A stretch of DNA of 64,000 nucleotides from Echinarachnius parma (GCA_037951105.1 JBAMJV010003100.1:1-64000), one strand, 5' to 3'. Positions 1-12,110 are shown, counted from the stretch's first letter. Numbers and translations are program-made. Notes: generated from the letters alone by a model not told the origin.

Positions 1-930
1 AGATACGAATGAATGCAAGGGAGTGCACATTTGACCACCGGATGATATTTGACGTTAACCAACGTTACAAAATGCCTACTTTCACATGTAATTATGCATT
101 TTAGGGGTCTGAAGGCTGCTCACGCTTAATTAAAAAAAGGTTATGAAAGTACTTTCGCTCGCGGAATTCGAGACGTACGATCGAAAGAGTCGTTATATAT
201 AAATTTGTTGGCAGTTCGATGTGATTATTTCGCGATCTACTTTATGTTGTTTAAATTGACCGCTGGTCGCCCCCAATCTTGCCAATAATGTCCATAAACT
301 ATATTCATATAACCCCAAGTCAAAATGTGTCTGTAATTACGGTAATCATGTAAACTAGTTCCTGCGTGCACCGATAGACACTCCACCCACACGTATTATT
401 CTACTTACATCACGATGGGCAGAAATTAACCGATTCACTACTCGAACCTGCACGGTATACCGTGTTTTAAACCTATGGAGATTACAGTATATGGTAGCCA
501 ACTGGTTAATGGATCAAATGTCACCACACCATGAGAATTTTTCACACAAAGTCTAATTAATTTACGCGCCCCTCTCTACCATGTCTACTCGTCGAGTTAG
601 TTGCGTAATGCAATTTATTCCTAATAAGTAAGAGTGAGTGATTTGTTTGTTTGTTAACTTATTAACCATGATTGCAATGAACTATATACACACCCAGCTG
701 CGTTTCGATGTAAAATAAATGTCACACTGCCTTATTTCCGAAAATCTCATTCAACATGTTCAAATTCTTATGTAACGGTATAAAATCAGCTGACCGTCGT
801 AACTCTAATGAGACGTGTCAACGAATGGTCAAAGAAAGGCCAAAGAGGGTATATGAATTTGGATTGAGTGGTTGATTGGGGTGGAACCTATTTTATACAA
901 AACGTGGGGTATACGCATTCGACCATTTGA
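1..930. other. AT-rich non-coding stretch, nothing recognised
   Basis: I see no protein-like reading frame, RNA gene or repeat structure here. It has many stops in all frames. Confidence 0.5.
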
Positions 931-939
931 CCCCCTTTC

Positions 940-1345
940 TAACGCACTTGCTTAAGACAAAATACATTTCGTTTGATAAAAATCGGTTCAGAAACTGCTG
1001 AAATATCCATTAATATATCCGTCGCGATTTAAATATATGTTGGGCCCCAACATTTATCATTTGTATTCGATAATTCGATTAGTTAATAGTCTCTATATTG
1101 ATTCATTATTTTAACCAAACATCCAAATCACAATATTTGAAGAAATCTTTGAATTTTCCAGGTATCTAGAGGGCATAACGGCTGCTTTTTTAAAATAATA
1201 TAATGAGAACAGCCTTCTGACTCAGCCGTTTATAGCCGTTTACTACCATTTGAACATGGTTGAGTTATATCTATAGCCCGTAATTATATCGTTCAAGTTT
1301 TAGTTACTAAAATTAAGTTTGACCAGAACTAAACTATCCCTTTAA
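940..1345 (+). mobile_element. Family C element, degraded and 5'-truncated
   Basis: This segment aligns by eye with the copies at 21010 and 32034. Shared features are the block AAAATCGGTTCAGAAAC near 980, a 'gagggc' block near 1170 and the right end AACTATCCCTTTAA. The right end closes with TTAA at 1342-1345. The left terminus is not recognisable. It has no coding capacity and is a decayed non-autonomous element. Confidence 0.6.
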
Positions 1346-1503
1346 AGTGGTCAGAAATGGCGTTTATTGCGTTGGACAACTCTACTCTGCATGGTGTTTA
1401 TCCTGTGTGTCGGGTTGGTTGTTAATTAATTCCATTGAATCCAGTCTCCTAAGAGAGTTTCCCGGTATCAGGTGTAAATGTCAAGAAGACTCATGATCAC
1501 TAA

Positions 1504-2030
1504 TTGACTTCGAGAGGAGATCAGACCTACTTGGAAGAGGGAGGAAGGGGGATAGAGGGTGCAGTACAGAGAGGGGGTATAGGGGAGAGGGGTGAGGGAT
1601 ATAGGTTGTGGTATGGTAGAGAGAGAGAGAGGGTTATGGGTGAGAGAGGGGGTATAGTGGGAAAGAAGAAACGGGTTCACTGTAGAGAAATATATTAAAG
1701 GAGGTAGAAAACATGTTGGGATATGGCGAGCGATAGAAAGATAAAGGGAGAGGGAGGTGGGAAACAGGGGGTGGTATATTAGAGACGGTGATATAGTGGA
1801 GAGAGGGAGGAAGAGAGATAGAGGATGTAGTAGGGTAAAGAGGGGTGTATAGGGGGAGAGAGTAATTGGGTTCTAAATATGGGTATAGAGTAAGAGGGAG
1901 AGAGAGAGGGGGGAACATGGTGGAATAGGGCGTGATGGAGCGGGGAGACTAATGAAGGTCATGAAAGGGAAAGAGATTTTATAGGGAGGATGGAGATTGA
2001 GGAAAGGAGGAGAAAGGGGATATCAAGAAT
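1504..2030. repeat. Purine-rich GA/GGA low-complexity block
   Basis: The plus strand is almost all G and A for about 500 bases, with GAGAGAG and GGGGA runs. Reading frames here on both strands are composition artefacts (G/R/E-rich on plus, P/L/S-rich on minus). Such polypurine tracts can form triplex structures; that is inference. Confidence 0.8.
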
Positions 2031-2050
2031 ATATATAATTTGGGGGTTTA

Positions 2051-2427
2051 TTCCTGCCGGAAAGAATACACTCATCCACAGTGTGAACACAATATGAACA
2101 CACTGTGTTTCACAGTAAGGACCAAAATGTTAAATTCGAGTGTTGTTACAGTGTGAAAGCCAACTCACACTGTGAACTCACCTCGAATTTGCTGAGATAC
2201 ACAGTGTGAGCGCACCTTTTTACACACTGTGAACGCAGGCAATTTCACACTGTTGCGATAGTTCCCTCGCAGTGTGTTCACAGTGTGATCACATTGTGTT
2301 CACAGTGTGATCACATTGTGTTCACAATGTGAAAACACTGTGAAAACGCTCGAATTTAACATTGTGGTCCACACTGTGAAACACAGCGTGTTCACACTAT
2401 GGATGAGTGTGTTCTTTCCGGCAGGGA
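2051..2427. mobile_element. TA-flanked foldback element made of CACAGTGTG palindromes
   Basis: The ends are inverted repeats: TTCCTGCCGGAAAGAA on the left, and its near-complement TTCTTTCCGGCAGGGA on the right. They stay similar for more than 70 bases inward. TA lies on both sides (2049-2050 and 2428-2429), consistent with a TA target duplication of the Tc1/mariner type. The interior holds about a dozen variants of the short palindrome TTCACACTGTGAA, including a 22 bp direct repeat near 2272-2325. There is no coding capacity. Confidence 0.75.
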
Positions 2428-2510
2428 TACTAGTTTACCATCTTCATGATCTGGGGAAGATGTGAAACAATCGATGTAATCCTGATTAAGTATGAACACA
2501 TAATGAGGGG

Positions 2511-2569
2511 ATGATGGTAATGAAGAAGATGGTACTGATGATGGTGACGGTGATAATGATGATGATGAA

Positions 2570-2600
<31 letters not shown>

Positions 2601-2665
2601 GCAACGATGGCACTGACGGTGATGGTGATGTTGATGGTGGTGATGGTGATGATGGCAATAAAGAT
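2511..2665 (+). repeat. ATG/GATGGT trinucleotide-rich region
   Basis: An imperfect (GAT)n/(GGT)n tract leads directly into the GAA array. Frames through it read as methionine runs and are not proteins. Confidence 0.8.
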
Positions 2666-2825
2666 GAAGAAGAAGAAGAAGAAGAAGAAGAAGAAGAAGA
2701 AGAAGAAGAAGAAGAAGAAGAAGAAGAAGAAGAAGAAGAAGAAGAAGAAGAAGAAGAAGAAGAAGAAGAAGAAGAAGAAGAAGAAGAAGAAGAAGAAGAA
2801 GAAGAAGAAGAAGAAGAAGAAGAAG
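2666..2825 (+). repeat. (GAA)n array, about 53 uninterrupted units
   Basis: About 160 bases of pure GAA on the plus strand. It reads as polylysine in one frame, which is an artefact. Long pure GAA/TTC arrays are known to form triplex DNA and to be length-unstable in other genomes. Confidence 0.95.
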
Positions 2826-2869
2826 GGGAACTAGAAAAAAAGAGAGATAGAGAGATGGGAGGAAAATTT

Positions 2870-3630
2870 CAATTTTTCAACTGTTCATCTAATATTTCAT
2901 TATACATGTAGAAATATGGTAAGTGAAACTTTAATAAACGATAAGTAATACAATTCAGATGACTTATTTCTGGGCATAACACCTGATTTTCTCCTAGAAA
3001 TAAGGCACTACAATCTTGCAATGTACTAACCCCACCCATAGACATTTGCATAATCATGAGAAGCATGTGGGCAACACGTGCATCGTTTGAGACGTTGAAT
3101 AACTTTAAAAGGGTTTTCAAATCAATCAAATATCCACAAGAAGTCTGGGCCGCAGGCCTCTGAATTCAATAATACAAGGCCAATTCGTTTGACTCGATCT
3201 TAATGCCAGACGTACTAATCACGTCACATGGGACCTTTGATGTGATTGCTTATACGAATAATTGTAGCCTAAAGGATATTTATAAACCACAAATGGTGTT
3301 TATGGCTGACGTGTAATTGTTCGAATTTGTAATCCGTTTTTGGAAATTCCATAAATAGTTTAACTGCGTTGCGAATGTGATTCACCTACGTAAATTACAA
3401 CGGATAGACCCGCTAGCAGGAGAAATAAGAGCGGGAAAACCGTGATTGGGACCAAAATAAACAACGATTCGTTTTCGTGTCAAAAAGGTAATTATTTGAA
3501 TCATTAATTCGTTTTTTAAAATTGAAATTCCTCAAAAAGATATATAAATGGCATATTAAAAATAATTCAAACGGCTATATGTCCAGCATTGAATGATTAC
3601 CGTCGGCAATGTTGAAGTTCGCATGAAATC
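2870..3630. other. Non-coding stretch, nothing recognised
   Basis: A short minus-strand frame at 2869-3129 has no recognisable motif. No repeat or RNA structure was seen. Confidence 0.4.
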
Positions 3631-3640
3631 CTAGTCTTTT

Positions 3641-3819
3641 GACAAGACCTGTCTCGTCTGAGCTGAGTTGAATGCACGGTATAGTATGCATTATGCAGGA
3701 ACGACTGGACAGCGCGACTACCATGAACACTCTTTGACAAGGCCTGTCTCGTCTGAGCTGAGTTGAATGCAAGGAATAGTATGCATTATGCAGGAACGAC
3801 TGGACAGCGCGACTACCAG
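3641..3819. repeat. Tandem duplication, ~95 bp unit, two copies
   Basis: Copies at 3641-3723 and 3736-3818 differ by only a few bases (gacaagacctg against gacaaggcctg, gcacggtat against gcaaggaat). The register is constant at 95 bases. Confidence 0.9.
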
Positions 3820-4010
3820 GCACAGCTCGTGGCTTCGCCACTCGCCGGGTAGTCTCCACCACGCGTTCAGTCGTTCCTGCAGCACAGCCATTTAGACGCC
3901 TTGTTAAAAGGCTAATGAAATCCCCGAAGTCCCTAATACCCCCCATTGGAAAGGGGTTCTAACACCATGCACCTCCTGATGGCGTTACCGCTTTGCTCTC
4001 TTACAAGAAG

Positions 4011-4033
4011 CCCCCCCCCCCCCCCCCCCCCCC
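4011..4033. repeat. (C)23 homopolymer
   Basis: Uninterrupted run of 23 C. One of at least thirteen G or C runs of 12 or more in this window. Confidence 0.95.
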
Positions 4034-4507
4034 ATCCAACTGCTTTGTTTTGCTAATGAGGCTACTCATTAACTCTATTTAGAGCATGCGGGTTACATTA
4101 GTTGTTTTTATAGGCATTGTTTGCGTATGTATAGCAACATGTTAATTGAAATATATAGAGAAACTGACCGGAAATGTATAATACAAAAGGCAAAGAAAAT
4201 ACGATTTATCCGGAGAATCACATTTTCTTTGCTCTTTTTTTAATTTAGAACAAATTAATTCCTGAAAATTGATGATAACATAGTCATTATGTTAAGGATT
4301 AAACAAGCAAAACAACAATGTCGAGTGTACCATATTCCCGTAGGCTAAAAGAGTACAAATCGTGTCTTGACATATACAAACATTTACCTAAAAAGCCACG
4401 AATCAAATGTCAAGGAATTGTGTGCATTTTCTCAGCCTGTGGCCAAGTCGTGGTGGCCACACCACTGTCGTGTACAGTTCAATGTCATGATGTGGGCAAA
4501 CTGATTG

Positions 4508-4597
4508 GGGAGTGGGAGGGGAGGGGGAGGGGGAGGGGGGAGGGGAGGGGGAGGGGAGGGGGAGGGGGATGGGGAGGGGGGTAGGGGATGAGGGGAT
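4508..4597 (+). repeat. GGGGA-rich tract with G-quadruplex potential
   Basis: More than a dozen closely spaced runs of 3-6 G separated by A, GA or T satisfy the usual G-quadruplex pattern many times over. Confidence 0.85.
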
Positions 4598-4724
4598 GTT
4601 GGTTTGGCAGGCCAATAATTGAGGGGCACAAAGTGTGTATTATTTCCTTATTTACACCCATGTTTGTTATTGTTTGTCTTATTTGTTTTTATATTTTACA
4701 TTTATTAATGTATTTATTTATTTA

Positions 4725-4805
4725 ACTTTTAATTATTATAATAATTATAATAATAATTATTATTATCTATTTATATTATATAATTATCATTATTATTATT
4801 TTTGT

Positions 4806-4842
<37 letters not shown>
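4725..4842. repeat. AT-rich (ATT/AAT)n tract followed by (G)35
   Basis: A TAATTATTATAATAATT-type tract runs to about 4807. A 35-base uninterrupted G run follows at 4808-4842, the longest homopolymer in the window. Confidence 0.9.
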
Positions 4843-4939
4843 CGTGCACCGCAACCCCTTAGCGTCCCCAGCAGTCAGTTATTTGTATTCATAATTACAG
4901 CCATGGCTAAACCACACATGAGACAAATATGAAGTAAGA

Positions 4940-5135
4940 ATGTCTGGGCGAGCGGTGAAAGAATGAATAATTTCCTTGAATTTTATTTATTCACTATTTA
5001 TTTGCAGTGTCTGGGCGAGCACAAAAGAATGACTAATTTCCTTGAATTTTATTTTCACTATTTATTTGCGATGTCTGGGAGAGCAGAAAGGAATAAATAA
5101 GTTTCCTTGAATTTCTGTTTCCCTATTTGATGACC
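4940..5135 (+). repeat. Three tandem copies of a ~65 bp unit
   Basis: Each unit begins TGTCTGGGCGAGC or TGTCTGGGAGAGC and continues through GAATGANTAATTTCCTTGAATTT. Units start near 4940, 5008 and 5072. Confidence 0.85.
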
Positions 5136-5425
5136 CAAATTCTGCATCTTACGGTAGACATCATTTTTAATAAAGCATATTATTCACTATCCATCTAGTC
5201 GGTATTCGATCAATACTTAATATAAAAAAGAAAGAAAATCAAGCAATTAATATTTGTTTCACCAAAATGTATATTCAATTAATAATAAGTGAAGATCGTA
5301 CCAAAATTGTGACGCAAACAATTTCTATAAGTACTTTACTATCAGTTTGTTGTTCACCAGACAGTGCGATTTGAAAGTTACTTAAACATAACCTTATCAA
5401 AAGTTGCTAACTATTTTTGTTAAAT

Positions 5426-5853
5426 TAAGGTGATCCATTTAACTTTGTAAAATTCAACCAAAATTACTTTGAGCTGTCACACTTCTCTTGTATCTTGTTG
5501 TTTAGCTTATGGTAACATAATTTGGAATTTTATTGTTCAATTGTCTCCCTAATTATTGAGATATTTAAGATTGAATTTGAAAGCGTCTGCGGACGCTTTC
5601 ACCTGTAGTCAAAAGTATCCGATTTCGGATACGAAATCGTCCATAGTATCCAAATTCGGATACTTCACGCGAACGATCAGGATAAAAACGGAAATGGATT
5701 TTCGCTGTTTTCACTAGGTAAACGTTATTCTTTACCAATGAAAACCTCACATATTCTCAATAATTGTACAATTAGATTGGTATAACATTACTGTTGAATT
5801 CTGAAATATTGCTTTTATGAAGAAAAAATATGTAAAGTTAATGGATCACTGTC
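5426..5853 (+). mobile_element. Family A inverted-repeat element, copy 1
   Basis: The ends read GGTGATCCATTTAACTTTG and TTAATGGATCAC, an imperfect inverted pair matching copies at 15874, 33376, 45012 and 57599. A palindromic core GAAAGCGTCTGCGGACGCTTTC lies near 5579-5600, followed by two GTATCC-rich inverted motifs. It is a non-autonomous MITE with no transposase. The termini of this copy are slightly decayed. Confidence 0.8.
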
Positions 5854-5854
5854 T

Positions 5855-6515
5855 TGATGACTCTCGACTTGAATACCGGCTTTTGCTAGAGTATTGTTAT
5901 TGAACCATGCAGTGGTGCATTGTAGCGCGGTCAGGGTTAGGGTTGTGTAATTCGCTGTTTGTTTTATTTTGCGAAGGATTTCCCCTTATGTTTGTAATGC
6001 TTTCATATAATTATCGCTTTGGAGGGGGGGGGGGGCATTATACTATGCCACTGCTTTAATATTTGCCTGGCAATCTCCATCTTGTCATTTTCGATCCGGA
6101 AATACTTTCTCAGTTTTTTTTCTCTTCATTTCTTCACTTCGGGTTTCTCACCCAAGGACGAGTTATGCAACCGAGAAAAACAAAGTCAAAAGCAACGTAA
6201 ACACCTCAATGTCAAACATATTTCCTCTTGATAAAGGTTAAATAATGCAAACTTTCATCGCGTTCAGGACTGTCATATTTTCTTTCATTCCATGCCCGAT
6301 ACGTCATTTATAGCAATCTGCACCGTAATAACACAATGGTCACCTCGCAAATCATAAGGACCGCTATTCATAACGTTATATTTCCCCATTGCCCGAGCAC
6401 AAGAGAAATTTCCCCGACAATGAAGCTCATTTTCCTGGAATGTAGGTGTTTCTAAAACTCTTGGACGGAGGGGGAGGGTGAGGGGCTGCAGCCCCCTTAG
6501 TCAACATCATTGTAC
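5855..6515. other. Non-coding stretch with a (G)12 run
   Basis: A (G)12 run lies at 6024-6035. The reading frame at 6019-6231 has no motif and begins in the G run. Nothing else was recognised. Confidence 0.4.
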
Positions 6516-6519
6516 GCTT

Positions 6520-6764
6520 TTGATAGGTTTGAGGAGGTTGATTAGAACAAGGTCATTCAGCCAAATATATGATTTGGTCATTAATATTGCATATCCTATC
6601 TCATTTGATCCCCGGGGGTGGGGAGAGGGGGCTACGCCCCGCATAGCCCAATCGCTCAATCGCCTTTGAGGAGGTTGATTATAACAAGACATGCACTTGA
6701 CTTTTAGCAATAACTATGCTGTTTTTGGTCATTAATATCGCCTGTCCTATTTCCTTCTGACCCA
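6520..6764. repeat. Diverged tandem duplication, ~137 bp unit
   Basis: GAGGAGGTTGATTAGAACAAG at 6531 recurs as GAGGAGGTTGATTATAACAAG at 6668. Both copies continue with TTGGTCATTAATAT and CCTATYTC. Confidence 0.75.
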
Positions 6765-6769
6765 TCTAC

Positions 6770-7550
6770 ATTTACAGTAGGTCTATATAAAGAGTCAAAT
6801 TAATTGGACAGAAACTCAAGAGGCAACAAACTCCCTTTTTACGGCAGCCCGTCCAAGGGGATAGCCCATCGAGATTCATAAATCACGAAATGTGTTGTCT
6901 CGATGAGCCTTCGGTCCGATTAATCTTCGAATTCATGTTGGTAATTACTGTTCTACAAATAGATGGATATATACGCATCTGTCAATGATGGGTGAGCATG
7001 CAGTTGAAGCCAGTAAGCTTCATTATATTGACCATTGATGTCTAAGCTTTAATTAAATTAATCTTCATAAACGTTTGGACAGTATGTATTCATTACTGGA
7101 GAATTATATCCAAACCATGGATGTGTAAACAGTTTCATATAATCACATATAAAACATAATGTTATATGGAAAGTGTAAGCTATAAATATGTTCATAGTTG
7201 AGGAATCATAACACGGACGATCATTATTATACGATGTACCTTAAATGGACATCTTATGATGCCCGATATATTTTGGGAAACACTTTGACTGCCACAAAAA
7301 AGTGGCCACTATGACAGGTTTTTAATGTACTGTATTTTGAAATGTAATGTTCTTCATGTTCAATAATGGCGACCACGCATTCAACCCTATGGGGCTATAT
7401 GATTTCCACTGATCTATATCGATGGTTACGATCCTTCTGGGCGCCTCATTAGAATAGATTATATCCTACATGAATGAAATCCTGTTCAGTGATTGGTCTA
7501 CATAGCGTCATGTGACAAAACATAGTAATGCCCATGTAGAAAAATGTGCT
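6770..7550. other. AT-rich non-coding stretch, nothing recognised
   Basis: No protein-like frame, RNA gene or clear repeat was seen. Confidence 0.4.
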
Positions 7551-7554
7551 ATGC

Positions 7555-7602
7555 GTGACGTCATTCATGGAATAGTAAATGCTATTCCATGAATGACGTC
7601 AT
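7555..7602. repeat. Perfect short palindrome with two CRE-like TGACGTCA sites
   Basis: The left arm is 7555-7575 and the right arm 7582-7602, with a 6-base loop. Each arm contains TGACGTCA, the consensus of CREB/ATF sites. The duplication follows from the palindrome, so regulatory function is only inferred. Confidence 0.8.
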
Positions 7603-7609
7603 AGACGCC

Positions 7610-8210
7610 GGGTGATCATATTGAGACCATAGAGATGCGTGTTATAAAACTTCCCTGCGAGAAGAGGTCTTGTTTTTGCTTGCGAAAGATGCTCGACGAG
7701 ATTTCTCAAAGAGTTATTTTAAAAAAAATACAGCATATTTTCACCCGTGAATATCAATAAGTTCCAAAGAATATTCTAGAGATGCATTTAATGTATAACG
7801 TAGCGGTATTCGAATTTAAAAATTACGACAATGGGGCATATTGTGCATCGTTGTCCTTCTGTGGTCGTGACACTAATTCGTCATTTAACAATAATCCGCG
7901 GTGTGCACTGCACTAGCTGTATGTGTAATGTACGAATAACTATTTTCTCCAAGCAGGTTAATTATTCACTTTGATGCGCGCGTTTTGCATTTGGGTGCGC
8001 ATTAGTTGTTAATGCGCGTAACCATGAATGGAAAGATAGCGCAATACGCGCTCTGCGCTAGGACTATTGCGCAAAGGGGGTCAGTGTCACAAACAGAACA
8101 TAGTCAGTGCAGTGATGGTTCCATGATCAATGTTTTGTTTTTCTTTATATTTACTTTAATTTAATTGAAATCATTTATTTTTGCGATGATTATGATTATG
8201 CGAAGGATAT
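7610..8210. other. Non-coding stretch, nothing recognised
   Basis: A CpG-rich patch with GCGCAATACGCGC-type words lies near 7975-8080. No gene was recognised. Confidence 0.4.
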
Positions 8211-8211
8211 A

Positions 8212-8384
8212 AAACAAATATATCATGCACTATTTCGAGCCACTAGTGAAATTATGGATTCCTCGGTGACAGAAAAAGCACTATGTTCTTCGGGTCTACG
8301 ACCCTCAGAACATAGTGCTTTTCCTGTCACCTCGGAATCCATAATTTCAACTAGAGGCTCTCAGTGCATGGTATATTTGTTTAT
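8212..8384. mobile_element. 173 bp hairpin element
   Basis: The arms pair from ACAAATATATCATGCACT on the left to GTGCATGGTATATTTGT on the right. The inner ~60 bases per arm are almost perfect, closed by a small GGGTC-TAC-GACCC hairpin near 8292-8304. It is probably a small foldback MITE. No clear target duplication was resolved. Confidence 0.75.
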
Positions 8385-8448
8385 TATACAGGACATACAT
8401 CACATATTAAACACTACCACATGACTACGACAAAACCGTACAAGACCA

Positions 8449-8775
8449 TTAAAGGGATCTAGTAACATTGTCCAAATCCTCAAAACCTACTCAGATTTAT
8501 AGTGGTTCTCTCATACCTTGTTGTATTCGTATTCGAAGCATGGAATAGTTTTGTTTTCTATTTCCCTTTCACTACAAAGATACTTACGATTGAAAGTTAA
8601 AACTGTGTACATAGTCAGTGCGATGAGTCTGTCAATTTCACGTTGCATTTTTGCTCATTATACTCGGCCATATAACATACATTTATATATCATGACATGT
8701 TTACACATTAAAGTGGACATGTCAGATCACAAAAATAATCATTTTATCAACTCTCATTGATTTGTTCAAATGACG
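8449..8775 (+). mobile_element. Family B element, copy 1 (right end decayed)
   Basis: It starts TTAAAGGGATCTAGTAACAT and follows the family B consensus: a 'ttgttgtattcgtatt' block, a 'tttccctttc' block, 'aaagtcagtgc', 'gctcattactcggccatataac'. The right terminus, expected to be GTTACTAGATCCCTTTAA, is too degraded to see. Non-coding. Confidence 0.8.
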
Positions 8776-9041
8776 TCGAAATGATTTGTTTTAAATCGGA
8801 AGTGTAAATATGATATTTCTTACGTTATTATTAAGACACCAGCACCCAACATTAGCCGAATTATGTTGGTATATTGGCCGTGAAGGTGGCGGGATGGCTA
8901 GATAAGCATAATAAGTATCATCATCTCTGTCGTGGCTTGGATATAACTATAATTCGAAGATGACAGGTTTAGCACCCAATGGGGATATTATAGACACAGT
9001 TGTGTTAGTTTTCTGATGGGAGGGGAGGGGCCGGGGTGGGT

Positions 9042-9325
9042 GAGTGGCGTCATATTGGTAAATTTGAATAATAACCATGGAGATGAACTTATATTCCCTT
9101 GAGCATGCCCGTCCCCTTCATAACATACGTAATGCGAGGGATTGCCCCCCCCCCCCCCCCCCCTCCTCCCCCTCCCTTTTCTGGCGTACACATTGACAGG
9201 AAGGCTGGGGGAAAGAGGCTTGGGGCTACAGTTCCCTCCCAAATAGAATATGTGGCGTCATATTTGCAAGTTTAAATTAATGAGCGTTGGCGTAACTATG
9301 GGGATTGAGCTTGCCCGCCTCCACA
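9042..9325. repeat. Diverged tandem duplication with a (C)19 run between the copies
   Basis: TGGCGTCATATTGGTAAATTT at 9045 recurs as TGGCGTCATATTTGCAAGTTT at 9252. Both are followed downstream by GAGCATGCCCG or GAGCTTGCCCG. A (C)19 run lies at 9145-9163. Confidence 0.65.
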
Positions 9326-9329
9326 AACA

Positions 9330-10210
9330 CGTATTTCTATGCTATACCCATTTTGACTGCTGTACGACATCTCAACGCACGGGATTGACTGGCGCAAAGC
9401 TGCGCTCGGGCTGTTCACTTCGCTCACGATGCTCGCCCCGTTCACAAAGTTGTGCCACACTGGCACACATAGCGCGAGAGCCTTGACAAAAGGCTACCAA
9501 AATTACCGCTTCAAGCGAAAATATTCAAATTGAATGAACCGCCAATAAACAACAACATAAACATCACTATTAAAAAGTGACATATGAAATATACACGCCG
9601 TTGTTATTCCAACTAATAACTGATATATACAACAATAAACTAAAACATTTGTTTTTGCTCAGTCTAGGCAACACACAAAGTCATCGCCATCACTATGACA
9701 CGGAATAGGTTAAATAATATTGATCTTGCGTTTACATCAACATAGAAACATCGCAATGTGTGGGAAGGTCACACTTTTAACAGTTAAGCATAATTGTTTT
9801 ATGCCAGCTTAAGTTCAAGTTCAAGTTCATGTTATTGTCCATTCAGAATTTTGTTTCGCTACATACACTTTTACATCTTAAATTCAATACTTCATATACA
9901 TGTATATATACAGATATGTATAACATTAAATGACCTAAATAATACAACGTACTTTGACACTTATTCCATAGTTGATGACTTGAAACATAGGTCTGCAGAA
10001 AAAAAATTCCATGAAAATAAACACAGTAGTGATTTAAGACTAGTTTTCTGATGCCAAATCTCACTTAGCAGCCATTTTACGCCCCACCCACATTTAGGGT
10101 CCGGAATCGGCAGCGTGATCGACATGTGATTGACAATTCATTGGCTTACGTCATGACGCGTCATCTACATAATTTAGTTCATTAGTCCGTTCTTTAGATG
10201 ACGTCACATT
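9330..10210. other. Non-coding stretch, nothing recognised
   Basis: GCTGCGCTCGGG...TTCGCTCACGATGCTCG near 9400-9440 is a low-complexity CGCTC patch. Reading frames have no motif. Confidence 0.35.
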
Positions 10211-10379
10211 TTGGCGATTTAAAAGGGGCGTTCCCAGGACAATTAGATATTTACTAATTACCCCAAAATTGATTGATTTCATGAGAAGTGACTGCCAAAT
10301 TCTTTTTCTTCGGGACAAATTATATAGAGCCGAATTGTGAAAATTAGGCCATCTAGACGCTGTAGTTCCTTTAACAATG

Positions 10380-12110
10380 CCTGCAAAAACCTCAGAGTAC
10401 CTTTAATCACAGCGGGAGAAATGAGCAGGGAATAGTGTTACCAATCGAGCGGTATACAATGGGATAAATTGGATTGTAAACACCTTAATATATGATGCCC
10501 AATCCAATTATCACTTATACCGCGCATCTCGCAACAAGAGTAGCGTGCGAATTATGGCGATGTTCAATCTAATAACAAGTCATGTTCCTCGTTTTATTAC
10601 GTTTATTCCAAAGAAATTGAAACAGATACGAAATTGTGTTTTTGCCATAGATTTTGAGCAATCAAAATACATGAAGGATTCTGAAATCTAATAGAAAGAA
10701 AGTGTCGATTTCTTTAATTTTGTCGATAGGAATGAGAAAACAAATAAGGTATGGATGAAAAGCTAAAAATTGTAATCTAGCTTTTTTGGAAAAACGAGGA
10801 AAACAATGGTATTATTTTGCTAAATGTTGTTATATTCATCACGACAATAATACAAAATGGGATTGTAGCAACTAGCAACGTCAAGAGCAGGGTAGGTTTT
10901 GAGACCTTTGGAGAATTTGAAATGCATCACTAACTGACACAGGGCAGGCAGCGTGTTAACGTTTTCTAACGTGTTTCTGCTAGCAATGTTATTTTACATC
11001 TAAGCCATCTTGTTATTTGTTTGCGTTGTTGATGGAAGTGTCGATCAAGAGGGCAGGTGGCGTAGCTGAGGATAAGGGCACGGCCGGAAGGCCAATTATT
11101 TTACAGGGGAGAACCCTTTAAAAATTAAAAATAAACATAATTTACATGATTAATGTGCCCCCAATTATTCGTGTGCCCCAAAATCAATCCGACCAGGTCC
11201 CATATTCATAAAACCACGCTAGCTTAGTTCCATGCTAAGTCATTTTCAGATGATACAATTTAGTGATCAAGAAACAGTTTTCTTAATCCCCAACTAGGGT
11301 TAGCTGGGTAAGCCTTAAGTACCAACAAAGTTAACCATAGGCCTATTTAGCAACTAAAAATACAATGTGTTTTATTATTACCATGCACGCACGCAATCCA
11401 AGTAGACTTGGCATGCAACTATATGGGCCCAGTATGCTACGCCAGTTCAAAAGTGAAGACTTGTACAAAACCAGTCTCAACTTTTAACTTGATTCTTTGG
11501 TAAAAAGTGAGAAAAAGTGTCCCCTGGAAAATGCCTCGTGCCTATTCGTGGATGTTATCTTTAGAACTGCCACCATGGCCACGATAATTTAAATTAATCC
11601 CTCTAAATATTTATATTTGATTGTTTAGTTGAAATAGCCAGACATTTGAACAAGATCATTATTTTCCATTACATCATTCTAACTCACTGTACGTGACTGG
11701 CAAAACATGCACTGAGGCCAACCTATACTGCAAAATCACGCGGGGCTTCAACAAATTTCAGATCCAGAAATAGAACCTTCTATTAAGAAAACAAAGTAAA
11801 TGAAAGGGGGATGCGGTTAATATATATTGCGGAATAAGATGAAATCAATTGATTTAGATATCTCCGAAGAACGTCTGACTTTCCTTCTATATATATAAAT
11901 TATATTCACGTGTTTTATACGTGACTGTTCGTAATTCATTTGGGAGATTTGAGGAAGAGTTCAGTTCCAGAAATTTCGGTTAGGACAAAGTGAGAGACGG
12001 AGCAGGTGCAGGTGTGGTGCATTATCGCGCATCGATCGTCTCTGCAGACACTGCGTGCACACTAGAGTCTGGAGTTTCGAGTCATGATTGTTTACAAAAT
12101 ATACTCGATT
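10380..12110. other. AT-rich non-coding stretch, nothing recognised
   Basis: No coding or structured feature was seen. A TTTAAAAGGGGCG...CCTTTAA pair around 10218-10374 may be a further decayed element, but it does not align with any family here. Confidence 0.35.

Noticed and set aside
2511..2834. Open frame of methionine and lysine runs
   Set aside because: Direct translation of GAT and GAA microsatellites.
4318..4629. Glycine-rich and proline-rich frames
   Set aside because: Products of the GGGGA tract.
5932..5946. Telomere-like AGGGTTAGGGTT
   Set aside because: Only two units, no array, internal position.
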